From Dendrolimus kikuchii (Eukaryota; Arthropoda; Insecta; Lepidoptera; Lasiocampidae): DNA of 64,000 nt. The notes below the pieces were generated by a model. That model had not been told where the DNA came from. It was given only the letters and a program-made list of their open reading frames with translations, and made no database searches. The stretch covers positions 7,996,501 to 8,060,500 of the forward strand of contig CM034409.1 of the NCBI GenBank assembly GCA_019925095.2, in the 5' to 3' direction. A program made the translations under genes and the position numbers. Shown in pieces: positions 1 to 10,172 of the stretch (position 1 is its first letter; every line of letters starts with the position of its first letter).

Positions 1-289
1 ACAGGGTAAGAAAATACGTAAAATTACATGTAACAAAGTAGATATAAAAAGTAGAAGAGTAAAGTAGTACAATATTGTAACCAACAAATTATAACTATAA
101 AAATGTAAGAAATAGGAAATAAGATATTAATACATATAGCAGAAAGAATGTAAAACAAGTAAAATAGTATAAAGAAACTGTATAACCTATAATAGTAATA
201 GACTCTAGCATAAAATTGTATTAGATGTAAGGACCACTGTAATTTTTTAAATAAAGAAAAATACAAAAAAGATATAAAAAAGAAATAAA
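1..289. other. AT-rich stretch, nothing recognised
   Basis: Very AT-rich sequence. An 80-codon minus-strand frame at 24-266 is almost entirely Phe, Tyr, Leu and Ile, as expected from AT-rich DNA, and has no motif. Confidence 0.4.
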
Positions 290-470
290 GCTAAAAGCCC
301 AGACAATCATGTTCGTCCGGAGACAGGAGAAAAAAAACAACCAGATAGGCAGATATTTTTTTTAAATAGATTTTTTGAAATAGTACCGTATGTACCTTCA
401 TATATAATTTGTAAAAAGCTGTTAGTTTGATAGTACAAAGAGATACTTCAATTTTATTTATCTGTATAGA
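290..470 (-). mobile_element. Helitron-like 5' fragment, family F
   Basis: Read on the minus strand it starts TCTATACAGATAAATAAAA with an A before it, like the element at 41275-41525, and continues through AACAGCTTTTTA to a CTGTCTCCGGAC segment matching the internal part of that family. The 3' CTAG end is missing, so this is a remnant. Confidence 0.45.
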
Positions 471-601
471 TATTCTGTGAGAGCGTGGTGTGACACCGGT
501 CGAGCTGGTCCTAATCATATTTTGGAAATAAGATAGATAGATAATACTTTGTTATACACCAATACAAAAATGAACTTAAAGACTAAAATTATATCTAGTT
601 A

Positions 602-957
602 CTAGCTGACCCGGCAAACTTCGTACCGCCTCAGAATCAATAAATAAAAAACGTTGATTTCTGAACAACGAGACGAATAGCAAACGTTTGACATTCGAAA
701 CCAAAAAAATGAAAAAAAAAACTTCACTTTTAAATTTAATTTGATTTCTGAATGAATTTGAAATTTAATGGATTTATAAACGACGGGACGAACATCAAAT
801 GTTTGACAGACAGGAGTACATTCTAAGGGAAAGCGAAATTGTTGTTTTTACTATATTCTAAGCATTTTTTCATATTTAATCATCTTTTAAACCTTCCCTG
901 GACTACTTCTTCCCTGGACTTCCACAAATAATTCAAAACCAAAATTATGATATATAT

Positions 958-1021
<64 letters not shown>
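602..1021 (-). mobile_element. Non-autonomous Helitron, family B
   Basis: Its minus-strand 3' end reads GGCGGTACGAAGTTTGCCGG then GTCAGCTAG, followed by T, the usual Helitron CTAG|T junction. The 5' end lies in or beside the TA microsatellite. Family members at 58500-58871 and 61283-61595 share the body (GGAAGTCCAGGGAAGGTTTA and a CGTCCCGTCGTTTA segment). No coding sequence is present. Confidence 0.6.
963..1021. repeat. (TA)n microsatellite
   Basis: Uninterrupted TA repeat of about 59 bp, bracketed by mirror-image CTGTATA and TATACAG, so the tract plus flanks can form one long hairpin. Confidence 0.9.
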
Positions 1022-1027
<6 letters not shown>

Positions 1028-1350
1028 ATGTTATATATTACATAGATAATAAGAAACAAGATGAGGTTTTTGAAAATAAATCGGAATAGCAAAAAAATAC
1101 AGACTCGCTAAAAACTCATGTGAAGTTTGTATTACCAATTAGTCAGTGTTACCATCTTAATGAGCCGAGAACACGCAATAGTGCAGTCACGGTTGTTATG
1201 TTGGCTGCTCTGATTGATTGTGGTAATTGACACTTCCGTTTATGGAGCATTTAATGGTGCTTAAAAGCTAATTTGAAACCAAATCAAAATATGATTGTTA
1301 CAGAGCTTTTATTTAAACATTTTCTTATTGTAGAGCTAGTAAACAGGTAG

Positions 1351-1377
1351 ACCGCCTATATGTATATATATATAGGC

Positions 1378-1429
<52 letters not shown>

Positions 1430-1462
1430 TGTGTTTGTGTGTGCGTGTGTGTGTGTGTGTGT
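1351..1462. repeat. Short near-palindrome followed by (GT)n
   Basis: 1351-1380 is a near-perfect 30-bp inverted repeat (ACCGCCTATAT ... ATATAGGCGGT). It runs directly into a GT repeat to about 1462 with single-base interruptions. A Cys-Val reading frame through the repeat has no coding meaning. Confidence 0.85.
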
Positions 1463-1671
1463 GGATGTGCGTATAGGTATATCTCTATTATTTATTCTAA
1501 ATTAATGTATTCACTAAAAAAAATAACACACTATATACTCTTCCTGTATATACATGCCAAAAATAGAGTACAAGGTCACGGTCATTTGCTCACTTGGTAC
1601 TAGAAGTGGAGAAAGTGTAGACTTGAAAATTCAAAGTACCTCATATTTATTAATTGTACATAAAGCGCAGA

Positions 1672-1735
1672 CTTAAAACCCAAAAGGGTTTGACGAAGAT
1701 ACTAAAATCTTCGTCAAACCCTTTTGGGTTTTAAG
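1672..1735. repeat. Perfect 29-bp inverted repeat with 6-nt loop
   Basis: Arms 1672-1700 and 1707-1735 are exact reverse complements (arm begins CTTAAAACCCAAAAGGG), separated by ACTAAA. No target duplication is visible. It could be a tiny foldback insertion, a structured RNA or a replication scar; nothing decides between these. Confidence 0.85.
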
Positions 1736-3027
1736 ATTTAGATATGTAAAAATGTATGTTTTGATTTGAATAAATAAATTAAAAAAAACATAATCACAAT
1801 ATAAACAATAATATTGTTATTATGAGAAAATCTCGACTTTTTCAGCTTTTTGAAGCACCATATTTGACCCCACCCAAAATTTCCTAAAAATTGGCTGTCC
1901 TCAAATACGCACTCAAAAAGCTAAAAACTAAAAAATTATCTTAACGTGTTTATAAAACTTGTAACAAAGAAACCTATAAATACTTTATACAAAACATTTT
2001 TTCATGATAATTTCATAAAATATTTCTCAAATCTACGTGAACTCCAATAATAGTATTCGCACGTAATAAGGAAGCGTGCACACGCAACAATCGGTCGTGC
2101 TAAGGCCGATTACACGCTTCGCGACATCCGAATAAACGTATTGTCTGGTGCACTGTTGGTAATAGTTAAGGAATGCTGCCCTTACAACGTTACTATTGGT
2201 TGTCGATAGTAATTGAGAGTGAGAAAATATAAAAAACGCATGAGATTTCGTTGGGACACCTGGTTGGGACGGAATTCTTTTATCTATATATATATTTAAT
2301 TGTGTGAATAGCAACAGTGAAATTGATTCAAAGGTTTGAAATTAAAAAACTCGAAATTCAAAATGCGCCATCTGTGAAACTTGCCCGGACAAATATATGG
2401 ATAATTAGTATACAACCAACATCAAAGTACAGTTGTATCGCGCAGAATCTACAGATGGCGTAAGTAAAAGAGATAGAGAAGCATACACTATACCTACATC
2501 GGTCAGCATTTTCGTTGCGGTTACACTTTTTTCCATTTGCTCCCATCCGCCAAGCGTCTGAAGTATAACCTGCGATAAGGAACTTAACTTTCTCTAAAGA
2601 TTCACTTCTACTGCGTGTGAACTGCAGCATATTAAAAAAAATTAAGTACATACTTAAAATATTAACTCTCTTTCCTACTCTATATACGCTTTGCAACTTG
2701 TTATATCACCGAAAAAAGTAACAAAATATAAATAACGTAAAACCATTAATCTCGTCAAAGTGATATTAAAATTTGCATCGACATCCATTAGTAAGAGTCG
2801 ATAAATTCCGCGAAAATCGTAAGGAAGCATACATTCGCTATAGCTTTTTAATACAAAATGCATCGTGAAATCTGCGTGAATACAGCTAAAAGCTTACAAA
2901 CGTGTACCGGGAACTATATGACTTGACGTTGTTGCATTCTACTTTTGTTTGTTTGCTGTGACATTCTCGTTACTTACCTTACCTCTTGTGGTTTAACCGT
3001 GGTATTACTCTGCATTACAACAATATA
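1736..3027. other. No gene recognised
   Basis: Minus-strand frames at 2033-2314, 2358-2696 and 2675-2863 are short and show no motif. The only repeat piece I see is about 2604-2630, which carries the TTCACTTCTACTGCGTGTGA motif found at module ends of the MITE at 11589-12370. Confidence 0.4.
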
Positions 3028-3586
3028 CTTCTAGGCGCTAAGAACCTCAGCCCGAAGGCCCAGCTTGCCATATACAACGCGGTGCTGGTACCTACGCTTA
3101 CGTATGGAAGCGAGAGTTGGGTATGGAAGAGAGAGCATGAAAGTAGAGTAAAGGCAGTCGAGATGCGAGCACTGTGCAAAATCTGCGGAGTGACGCTCGC
3201 GGACCGCGTTCATAACACCGAAGTAAGAAAGAGAGTTGGTCTGAAAGAGAGTGTCGGGGTGAAGTTAAGGAAAGGAATGCTCCGGTGATTCGGGCGTGTG
3301 GAAAGAATGCATGATGAAAGAATGACTAAACAGATATACAATGCAAAAGTGGATGGATGCAAAAGTCGTGGAAGGCCACGACACACCTTCCATGATCAAA
3401 TTAATCGTGTACTAGCAGAAGGTGATGTCAGGAGCCTTAAGAACAGACGAGCGTGCATGACAAGAGCTATGAGTGTCAAAGAAGCAAGTGAGGTGTGTAA
3501 GAATAAGCCTGAATGGCACTCTGTTGGTCGTGCCTACCCCGCGAGGGAACTGGCGTGAAGTTATGTATGTATGTATGTATGTATGT
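3028..3586 (+). pseudogene. RTE-type LINE, C-terminal reverse transcriptase region and 3' tail
   Basis: Encodes the thumb and C-terminal region of an RTE/Proto2-like reverse transcriptase: PTLTYGSESWVW, VEMRALCKICGV, a basic ERMHDERMTKQIYNAKV stretch, a GRPRHTFHDQI segment, and a terminus around SVGRAYPARELA. The frame is continuous from 2986 to 3558 except for one TGA at 3286-3288, where the family normally has Trp (LRWFG). The stop at 3556-3558 is followed by a (TGTA)n tail, the usual 3' end of this group. It is 5'-truncated, lacking the endonuclease and catalytic RT motifs. Shorter copies of the same 3' end lie at 29845, 44474 and 46795. Confidence 0.85.
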
Positions 3587-3680
3587 AATTGTCCCACTGC
3601 TGGGCTCGGATCTGTCTATCCCAACGAGGTTTTACTCTTAAACTAACTAAAGTAACATGAACGACTAAAGAGTACACCTT
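3587..3680 (-). mobile_element. RTE-BovB-like 3' end fragment
   Basis: On the minus strand it reads GAGCCCAGCAGTGGGACAAT, the conserved end of BovB-like LINEs of Lepidoptera (recalled, not searched). Related ends are at 36165-36312 and 44210-44473. It directly abuts the tail of the preceding RTE fragment. Confidence 0.45.
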
Positions 3681-3689
3681 CCTGTACAT

Positions 3690-3742
3690 TTTTTTATTGC
3701 AGGAGTACAGCAGATAGACAAACGGCCCACCTGATGGAAAAC
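3690..3742 (+). repeat. Family A repeat, 5' end only
   Basis: Begins TTTTTATTGCAGGAGTACAG and matches the family through ACGGCCCACCTGATGGAAAA, then diverges. Confidence 0.7.
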
Positions 3743-4227
3743 TGTAATATTGCATAAATGTGGTGGTGAATATTAATATCTTCAACTAGGCCTGTGTTAA
3801 GTTCCTATATTCATAGCATGTCAAAAGAGCTTTTTGCCCTCTGTGATAATAACAAAACTGTGAAATGCAGTTTATGGTGCAATTCGCGGTATAGTGGGAA
3901 AAATTCCAACGCCTTCAATTCAACTAATTATATGTTTTATTTTGTACGTCATTAAGTAGGGATTAGAGTAAAAACGAGAACGAACTTTGTGAGTATAGAA
4001 TTGAGTTGAATAACTAAAGGAAAACTTTTAGGGGTCCATAGTCAATAACAAAAACAGTGGACATTTAGTGCAGTAAATAAATAGAAAATAAAAGAGAGAA
4101 GAAAAGAAAATAGTGAAGATAATAATAAAGGACAACTGTCTCAAATAGAAATATTAAATATTCTACCCACAAACAAAGGTGGCTGGGGATAGAATACTTT
4201 TGACGTAGTAGAGCTATGCTGGTATCA
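3743..4227. other. No feature recognised
   Basis: AT-rich, no frame above background and no repeat boundary that I can place. Confidence 0.4.
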
Positions 4228-4435
4228 TTATCTTAATTAAAGCGCTTAGAGCCAACTCGATCGGTTGGCCTTGAGCTAATGGTGTTTCGTACGATGAGTG
4301 AGTATTCCGATGGCCCATTTCTCCCTCCCCTAACCCATTCTTCAAATCTGATCCCTCTATCCCATTTCCTTTATTCCATCCCATCTATCCAATCCCTCTA
4401 CCTATCCTAAAGGCTGGTAACACGTTGGCCTACAC
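4228..4435 (-). repeat. Dispersed repeat G (orientation relative to 34900-35115)
   Basis: On the minus strand it carries GGATTGGATAGATGGGATGG and a GCCATCGGAATACTCACTCA block, resembling a repeat widespread in Lepidoptera. A relative in plus orientation is at 34900-35115. Confidence 0.4.
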
Positions 4436-4893
4436 ACTTACACATAAACACGATACGACGTCGCGTAGTGTTCACGATGCGATGTCGTGTCGTGGAAATT
4501 TACGACGAGCAACGTAAAAATTCACGTCACGACATCGCAACATACCACGACGCACGGCACGAGTTCGTATCGTAGAAACTCACGGTGCGCTCCTCCATCG
4601 GTGCCGCAGTCATTTGTTATTGAATATTCAAAAATGATTGATGTATCTGTTTCTTCTTTACGCGTCTTCTTAATACCAGTAAGAGGAGAATACGTTTAGT
4701 GCGATCCATTTTTCGAGATTAACTGCGGCACCATATCGATGACGTCGTGCCGTGCGTCGGGGCACTTTGCGATGACGTGTCGTGAATTTTTACGTTGCTC
4801 GTCGTAAATTTCCACCATACGACGTCGCATCGTGAGTCGATGCCACGTCGTAGCAAGACGCGACGTCGTATCATGTTTTTGTGTAAGAGCCCA
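4436..4893. mobile_element. CpG-rich foldback (long inverted repeat) element
   Basis: Left arm (about 4436-4600) and right arm (about 4725-4893) are imperfect reverse complements. The outer ends read CTTACACATAAACACGATAC and, on the other strand, CTTACACAAAAACATGATAC. Both arms are full of ACGTCG/CGACGT words such as ACGACGTCGCG, in marked contrast to the AT-rich surroundings. The centre has no coding potential. It is non-autonomous; the superfamily is undetermined. Confidence 0.75.
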
Positions 4894-5062
4894 ATAAAAA
4901 AGAATACTCTCCGATTTGATATAGGAAATTAAAGTTCTTCTTGAATTGGGAAAAGAGAAAAAAGCAAAAGGAAATTTCGTTTGTTTTTATAAGATTTTTT
5001 ATAAAGAAATTATGTATTTTAGACTATTAGGCGTGTACGGCGAATGACGTGTGAATGATTTA

Positions 5063-5425
5063 TCATTATATTAATACGTGAAGCAAAAAATTTGTACCCA
5101 TTTTTACAAAAATTACGCGGATAGAGGAGTATGAAATTTCGCACACTTATAACTTGTATAGAGAAGGAGTGAAGAATGCTATTTTTTTTTTAATTATGCA
5201 TAAAATACATTAAATCAATGAAAAAAACATTACACACACTACCATGTATTTGATACACACACGCATATGTACTCTTTTGCTTATTGTTTAAGTCAAATTA
5301 ACAGTGTAGCCATGGCGAAATCTGTGATTATATAAGTATATTCTTGGACAACAGAACCTTAATGATGTTCAAACTTATAATTTAAATTAATTATGGTCGA
5401 ATTTCGACCACTGGACGACCCCTAG
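5063..5425 (+). mobile_element. Non-autonomous Helitron, family A-type hairpin (HelA)
   Basis: 5' TC (5063) preceded by A, 3' CTAG (5422-5425) followed by T. The subterminal palindrome GGTCGAATTTCGACC at 5395-5409 sits about 12 nt upstream of CTAG, which is the Helitron 3' hairpin arrangement. Related copies are at 24528, 42623, 51843 and 62763. No protein is encoded. Confidence 0.8.
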
Positions 5426-6479
5426 TATATAATGATTATTATAATGTAATGTCACGTAACCAAAATATGTTAAACTGGAAGATTGATGGGTACAAATTTA
5501 AAGTTAGACCAAAAAAAGATGGATGGATTGTGTGAAGGATGATAGATGATATTTGGTATGACAGAGGACGTATGTCAGAATAAAGGAGTGTGGGAGGAAA
5601 ACACGTATTCTGCGGACCCCGAATAATTGGGAGAAGGTGAAAAAAAAGATAGATAATATAATGAGCTTTAATGGAAATAAAAAAGTTGCGTCAATCGCAA
5701 ATACCCTCCAACGTGAGCAGTCCTTCACGGAATACCCCCATTTTCGTCTTTAAGTATCGGAATCCAGAAAACAGACACCTATCCAAAGAGAATCTTACCA
5801 TTGTTACGCAAAAGACATTCACGCGAGACAAAGCTGAACTTTGCATTCAAACCACACGAAAATGAACCCTATTTCTATCATATGACATAAAAATAAACCG
5901 TAAAAAGAATGGCAGCATTGGTTTCATCATGAGTGTGAGTCAACAAAGCGCTTCCCGTTTTGATAACAGTATTTGGGCTAATTACTTAAAAGTGCAACAT
6001 GTGACAACTTTGGTTTTTAAGAACTCAACGAGCTTGAATCTTAAGTACTTAATAGGTAAATTTTAAATAAGTGTGTAAGTGATTTAACGAATATCTTCAC
6101 AGAATAATACTTAGTAAAACAAAATAGGTGTGTTTATTTTTTTTCAAAATCGGCCAATTCGATTCCCGACAAGGGTAATTGATTTTGCAAAAATCTAATG
6201 TTATCATTCATCACTTTAGTTTTCTCTCAAGATCGGCCTCAAGACTTCTCTGAGGGCCGGTTCCTGTATCTTACCGACCGTTCATTTACCTTACTATCGG
6301 TTAAAATTTGATATAAGCTATACAAGTAACGTCAAAATTCTATGGGAATTAATAGTAAGTAATAGAATAAGTAAGTAATAGATATAAGAACCAGCTGTTA
6401 GTGTTTTCCGCTATTTTAGATAGTTTAAGATTTAGCTCTAAAGCCTTCCTTGAGAACTACACTTGGTATAAAAATAATA
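5426..6479. other. No gene recognised
   Basis: Contains a 64-codon plus frame at 5671-5865 without recognisable motifs. The rest is AT-rich sequence without clear repeat boundaries. Confidence 0.4.
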
Positions 6480-6879
6480 CTAATATAATACTTTATGTAA
6501 TTTTCAAAATTCGTACCGCTTAAGAATCAATAAATAAAAAAGGTGAATCATAATTGCAGAATGTTTCAATTTTAGTAAAAAATGTGGCCAAAATTTAACC
6601 AGAGCGAACATCAAACATTTGACATTCAAATCCAAAAATTTTTTTTTTTTTTTATTTTCATTTGATTTCTGAACGGCGGGACGAACATCAAATGTTTGAC
6701 AGGTAGGAATAGTTTGTCAGGGAAAGCGAAACTGTTGTTTTTACTATATTCCAAGCATTTTTTTCATATTTACCACCATTTAAACATTTCCTGGACTTTC
6801 ACAAATACGTCAAAACCAAAATTAACCAAATCAGTCCCGCCGGTCTCGAGTTTTAGCGAGACTAACGAACAGCAGCTAA

Positions 6880-6921
<42 letters not shown>
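6480..6921 (-). mobile_element. Helitron family B, degraded 3' end
   Basis: Minus-strand 5' end is TCTATATATA... at 6921, preceded by A, with the TA run forming its first bases. The body matches the copy at 58500 (CTCGCTAAAACTCGAG, GACTGATTTGG, GGAAGTCCAGG-like). The final CTAG region has decayed to TTTTGAAAATTACAT. Confidence 0.6.
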
Positions 6922-6984
6922 TATGTAGGAACATGTAGTAGTTAGTTTTTATTTATAAAATAATGTTTTGTACATATATTCTAC

Positions 6985-7230
6985 AAAAAAATCGAAATGT
7001 GTGCTGGGACACATAGTAGAAGTGAAACTTTAACGGACAAGTGGAAAAACGAATCACAACAATATTTTAACTTGAAGTTTTACGGGCAGGTTTTCAAATT
7101 GGACAAATACATTAACTATCTGCCCGTAAAACTTCAAGTTAAAACTTTGTTGCGATTCATTTTTCCACTTGTCCATTGAAGTTTCACTTCTACTATATGT
7201 CCCACCACATATTTCAATTTTTCGCAGGTT
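6985..7230. mobile_element. Hairpin MITE with ~105-bp inverted arms
   Basis: Arms about 6985-7094 and 7116-7230 are reverse complements with scattered mismatches. Shared words include AGTAGAAGTGAAACTT, CGGACAAGTGGAAAAA and AAGTTTTACGGGCAG next to the ~20-bp loop. The AGTAGAAGTGAAAC word also ends the modules of the MITE at 11589. The 60-codon frame here is an artefact of the palindrome. Confidence 0.8.
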
Positions 7231-8000
7231 TACTGTAGATTTGGTTAGGTTAGGTACATTTTAATTAATGCATTTTTTATTTAAACTTATTTTATTTTAT
7301 CAAACAAAAAACTGAATTCGATCCGGAACCAATAAAAACATCAATAGTCTACTCTAACATTATGCCGCTTCTCACCACGTTTAGTCTAAATTTATGCCGC
7401 GTTTCCACGCAGCCGTAACGCTTTTTCGTGACAGACAAATCCTAACACCCCGTCTATATAGAAGTTTCACTTCAAAAGATACAAAATATAGTATATGTGG
7501 ATAACAATATTGATAATCCTGTAATAATATATTCATTCTTAAATAGTGAAAAATCATTCACAAACCTTGATGGTTTCCGTAAAGTTATTAAGAAACATCG
7601 ATATATTTTTTTAGAACTAAGAGAACCGAAAGAGAACTAAACATTAGTAAGAAAGCCATGTTAAATAATTCATAGATCAAAGAGGCTCGGCTTTAAAAAC
7701 TGTAATGTACACATATAAAACCTACATTATATCACCACAAAATTAAGCATTAACAGCCGCAATAAACTGAGGATCCCATAAACACTTTATGGAAAATGTA
7801 AAATTGCCATGAAAACTGGTTTTATGTGTACTAAAACGAGACAATATTGTTGACGTTGATAGCTATTGACGGCGGCGTTTGTGATTAAAATTTTAATTGC
7901 ATCTGTATTATAACAATATGGTTTCTGTATTATAACAATATGGTTGATCCCAGGGCCGCACTTACCTTAAGTACCGCCGGCACCGTGAATTTTTATTTAT
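7231..8000. other. No feature recognised
   Basis: A duplicated TATTATAACAATATGGTT at 7906-7942 is the only local pattern. Confidence 0.4.
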
Positions 8001-8312
8001 TTTTTATTGCATGAATTCAGCAGACAGGCAGACGGCCCACTTGATGGAAAGCGATATCATCGCCTGTGGACATTTGCGACACCAAATGTGCTACAAATGC
8101 GCAGCTGCTCTCTTAAGGGAGTCTGGAACCTGGTCACCAATGCCGGAACACAACTCAAGGTCGTTATGGCGACATACTTTAAACCGGGGGTGGTAGCCAT
8201 CCAGTCCGGCAAATCCCCTGCCACCTAGCTGTGGGTTGTTTTGTCGCCTCTTACGACAGGCCGCCCGGCCGCAAGGAATTGTAGTCTTTTTCCGTTGCGG
8301 CACGGATAAAAA
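8001..8312 (+). mobile_element. Family A repeat, full length
   Basis: About 312 bp from TTTTTATTGCATGAATTCAG to CCGTTGCGGCACGGATAAAA. The two ends form an imperfect inverted repeat (TTTTTAT..TGCAGGA against TTTTTATCCGTGCAGGA in better copies). No A/B box and no tail were seen, so I favour a MITE-like element over a SINE. Frames through it on both strands recur at every copy and are not genes. Confidence 0.7.
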
Positions 8313-8578
8313 TACCGCCCTATTATCTATGCATTAGTACTACTACTAGTAACTAGACTGCAAAACGTAAATATCCAATGAGAACTCGATTTTTAAGATT
8401 TGGCATTAAACCATTAACTTCCCAGTTTTTGATAATCATTGATTTTTATAGCAGAAAATTGAATATTTTTGGTGACACTCCAAATTTCGCCGCCCTCGAA
8501 AATTTCGCTGCCCTGGGCACTAATCCCTAGTGCACCCAGTGTAAATCCATCACTGGTCGATCCGGTAATCGTTGCCTT

Positions 8579-9653
8579 TTTTTTTTAAGGCGGGGGAAAT
8601 GCTATTTACGCACAATACTGGGTCCTTTGCAAGGGATTAGACCATAGTTGATCATGAAGGCTTTCCCCTTTGATAAGGGGTAATCCGAACACTAAAAAAG
8701 CCAGCTTGTGTGGAGACTCAGAGAAGTTGCACGGGCAACACCCACTACCTACTAAAACCACCCTCGTCCCTTGTGCTCCCGCGCTTTTTATGTAGGAAAG
8801 GCTGAGACTTAGAACGTAGTTACGCCCAGTCCGATCCAGCGCAAAAAGTGCCTGAATGTGCCCCGGGAATCAGAACACATTCACTTCGTCAGCGGGGGTG
8901 ATGAATTCTTTGCTCCCTTGATAGCTAAAGGCCCCCGAAGCGGTATTATTCAGGGTGGGAAGTCATGCGCATACCTGCGTCTCTGGATGCCAGTCAACCG
9001 CCGGCGTCCGCGTGGAGTCGCATTAGTACGCGCAATAATACTCCTCTCCCTATCTCGTTCGGCGACCTCTTTGAGAGACATTACCGTCTCGCAAAAAGTG
9101 ACCGCAGCTCCCCAGGTATCGCTGCTATGCAGCATGGCTTTCACCAGACTGCAGAGCGAGTCGATTGCTCCTACTTGTGTCTCGAGTTCGAAACGCTGCG
9201 GCGCCCATGCCGCGCACTCGACTAGAGTGTGAAACGCCGTGTCGGATGCGCCGCACTGGCGGCATTCCGGGGAAGGCAAGCAATCCACAATGTGACACAG
9301 ATACTTATCGAAACACCCGTGTCCGGTAAATATCTGTGTCATCCTGAAGGTCAGGGTTCCGCTTTCGCGGGTGGCCCATTCAATCAGCTGCGGCCTGATT
9401 GCCTCCACCGTGTAGCCGCCAGCCGCAGGGTTTTCCAACTCTTGAGACCAGATGGCGAGCATGGAGGCGGTTTCCCGCTTCCTGATCGCCTCGATTTCGA
9501 CCTGGCAGAAGACCAGGCCGCGAGCGAGAGTATCCTGTCGGGTGCGCCACACTTTCGCCAGTACGTCCGCCTGGAGAGGCCAGGGCGGATCGCCTGCCAA
9601 AAGAGTCGACGCCGTCCATGACACTATACGGTACCCTCGAATGGTCCTCACGG
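8579..9653 (-). mobile_element. 5'-truncated R1-type LINE insertion with 17-bp target duplication
   Basis: The insertion is flanked by identical CCGGTAATCGTTGCCTT at 8562-8578 and 9654-9670. The minus strand ends in poly(A) (plus-strand T run from 8577) after a 3' UTR of about 370 bp. The 5' truncation falls inside the last coding region. Similar 3' UTRs are at 31720-32190 and 34480-34895. Confidence 0.85.
8950..9651 (-). pseudogene. R1-type LINE ORF2 C-terminal domain (truncated)
   Basis: 233 open codons ending at a stop at 8950. It corresponds to the region downstream of the reverse transcriptase in R1-clade ORF2 proteins, including LTFRMTQIFTGHGCF (residues 100-114) and a CCHC zinc-binding motif, C130-x2-C133-x7-H141-x4-C146, in CRQCGASDTAFHTLVEC. 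The tail is Arg-rich. Endonuclease and RT domains are absent because the insertion is 5'-truncated. The frame has no internal stop, which with the intact target duplication suggests a fairly recent insertion. The Met at the start is fortuitous; the reading frame begins at the truncation point. Several overlapping plus-strand frames are shadows of it. Confidence 0.8.
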
Positions 9654-9842
9654 CCGGTAATCGTTGCCTTACATGATCCCGTGTTAAATCGGGTTTCTAT
9701 ACTTACTAATCATTTCTTTGCCTTATTACTGTTTATAACTTGGCATAAAACTCATATAAGTAATGACAATATTCTAAAAATGAAAATAATGCATAGTAAA
9801 ATATATAAAACCGACACTAATTTTTGGACCTAACAGACCATA

Positions 9843-10172
9843 TCTACACTAATATTTTAAAGAGAAAAGGTTAGTATTTTTAATTTTTTGTATGTTTGCA
9901 ACAAATAAACTCAAAAACTACTGAACCGATTTCAAAAATTATTTCACTATTAGAATGCTACATTATCCCAGATTAATATAGGCTATATTTATGACTAGAA
10001 AAATTAGAAATCCTTACTAAAACTTCAATAATGTCATCCAAGGTGAACAAAAATTAGTATTTGAATGGGTCCGGGGATGGTTTAGATTCACAATTAGACC
10101 CAGTAGATGGCACTGGAATCGGTTTCTAGATTTTACATTTTCAGGGAGGGTCAAGTCTGTCGGAACCGCTAG
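9843..10172 (+). mobile_element. Non-autonomous Helitron, family D
   Basis: A|TCTACACTAATATTTTAAAG at the 5' end and CGGAACCGCTAG|T at the 3' end (CTAG 10169-10172). Contains the AACTCAAAAACTACTGAACCG block common in lepidopteran Helitrons. Relatives are at 45805 and 48930. Confidence 0.75.

Larger units (their letters stand above)
531..1083 (-). mobile_element. CR1/L2-type LINE 3' UTR fragment interrupted by a Helitron
   Basis: On the minus strand 1083-1022 and 601-531 are two parts of a LINE 3' UTR: an upstream part (CCTCATCTTGTTTCTTATTA) and a tail with the polyadenylation-like TATAACAAAGTATTATC followed by (CTAT)n. The Helitron at 602-1021 sits between them. The same arrangement occurs at 61187-61678 on the other strand. 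The tail matches the uninterrupted fragment ending near 40270. Confidence 0.6.

Noticed and set aside
24..266. 80-codon hydrophobic frame that could be read as a small membrane protein
   Set aside because: Composition is what AT-rich DNA gives by chance; no start context, motif or neighbour supports it.
1379..1603. Cys-Val repeat protein
   Set aside because: It is the translation of a GT microsatellite; the same applies to the three frames at 47346-47627.
2033..2863. Three adjacent minus-strand frames as exons of one gene
   Set aside because: No shared motif, no convincing splice signals, and repeat-derived words at 2604-2630 inside the middle frame.
3555..3680. RTE tail next to a BovB-like end, also seen at 44474, as a recurring chimeric element
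   Set aside because: At 44474 a 12-bp target duplication shows independent insertion into the BovB-like end; the similar order at 3586 is more likely a second independent event.
8091..8303. Recurring 60-80 codon frames with RAACRKRRQNNPQ-like text at 8091, 27100, 45329, 58043
   Set aside because: These are frames through copies of the family A repeat. They lack a conserved start, are broken in most copies and exist on both strands.
8858..9232. Overlapping plus-strand frames at 8858, 8965, 9229, 9452
   Set aside because: Antisense shadows of the R1-type coding fragment on the minus strand.
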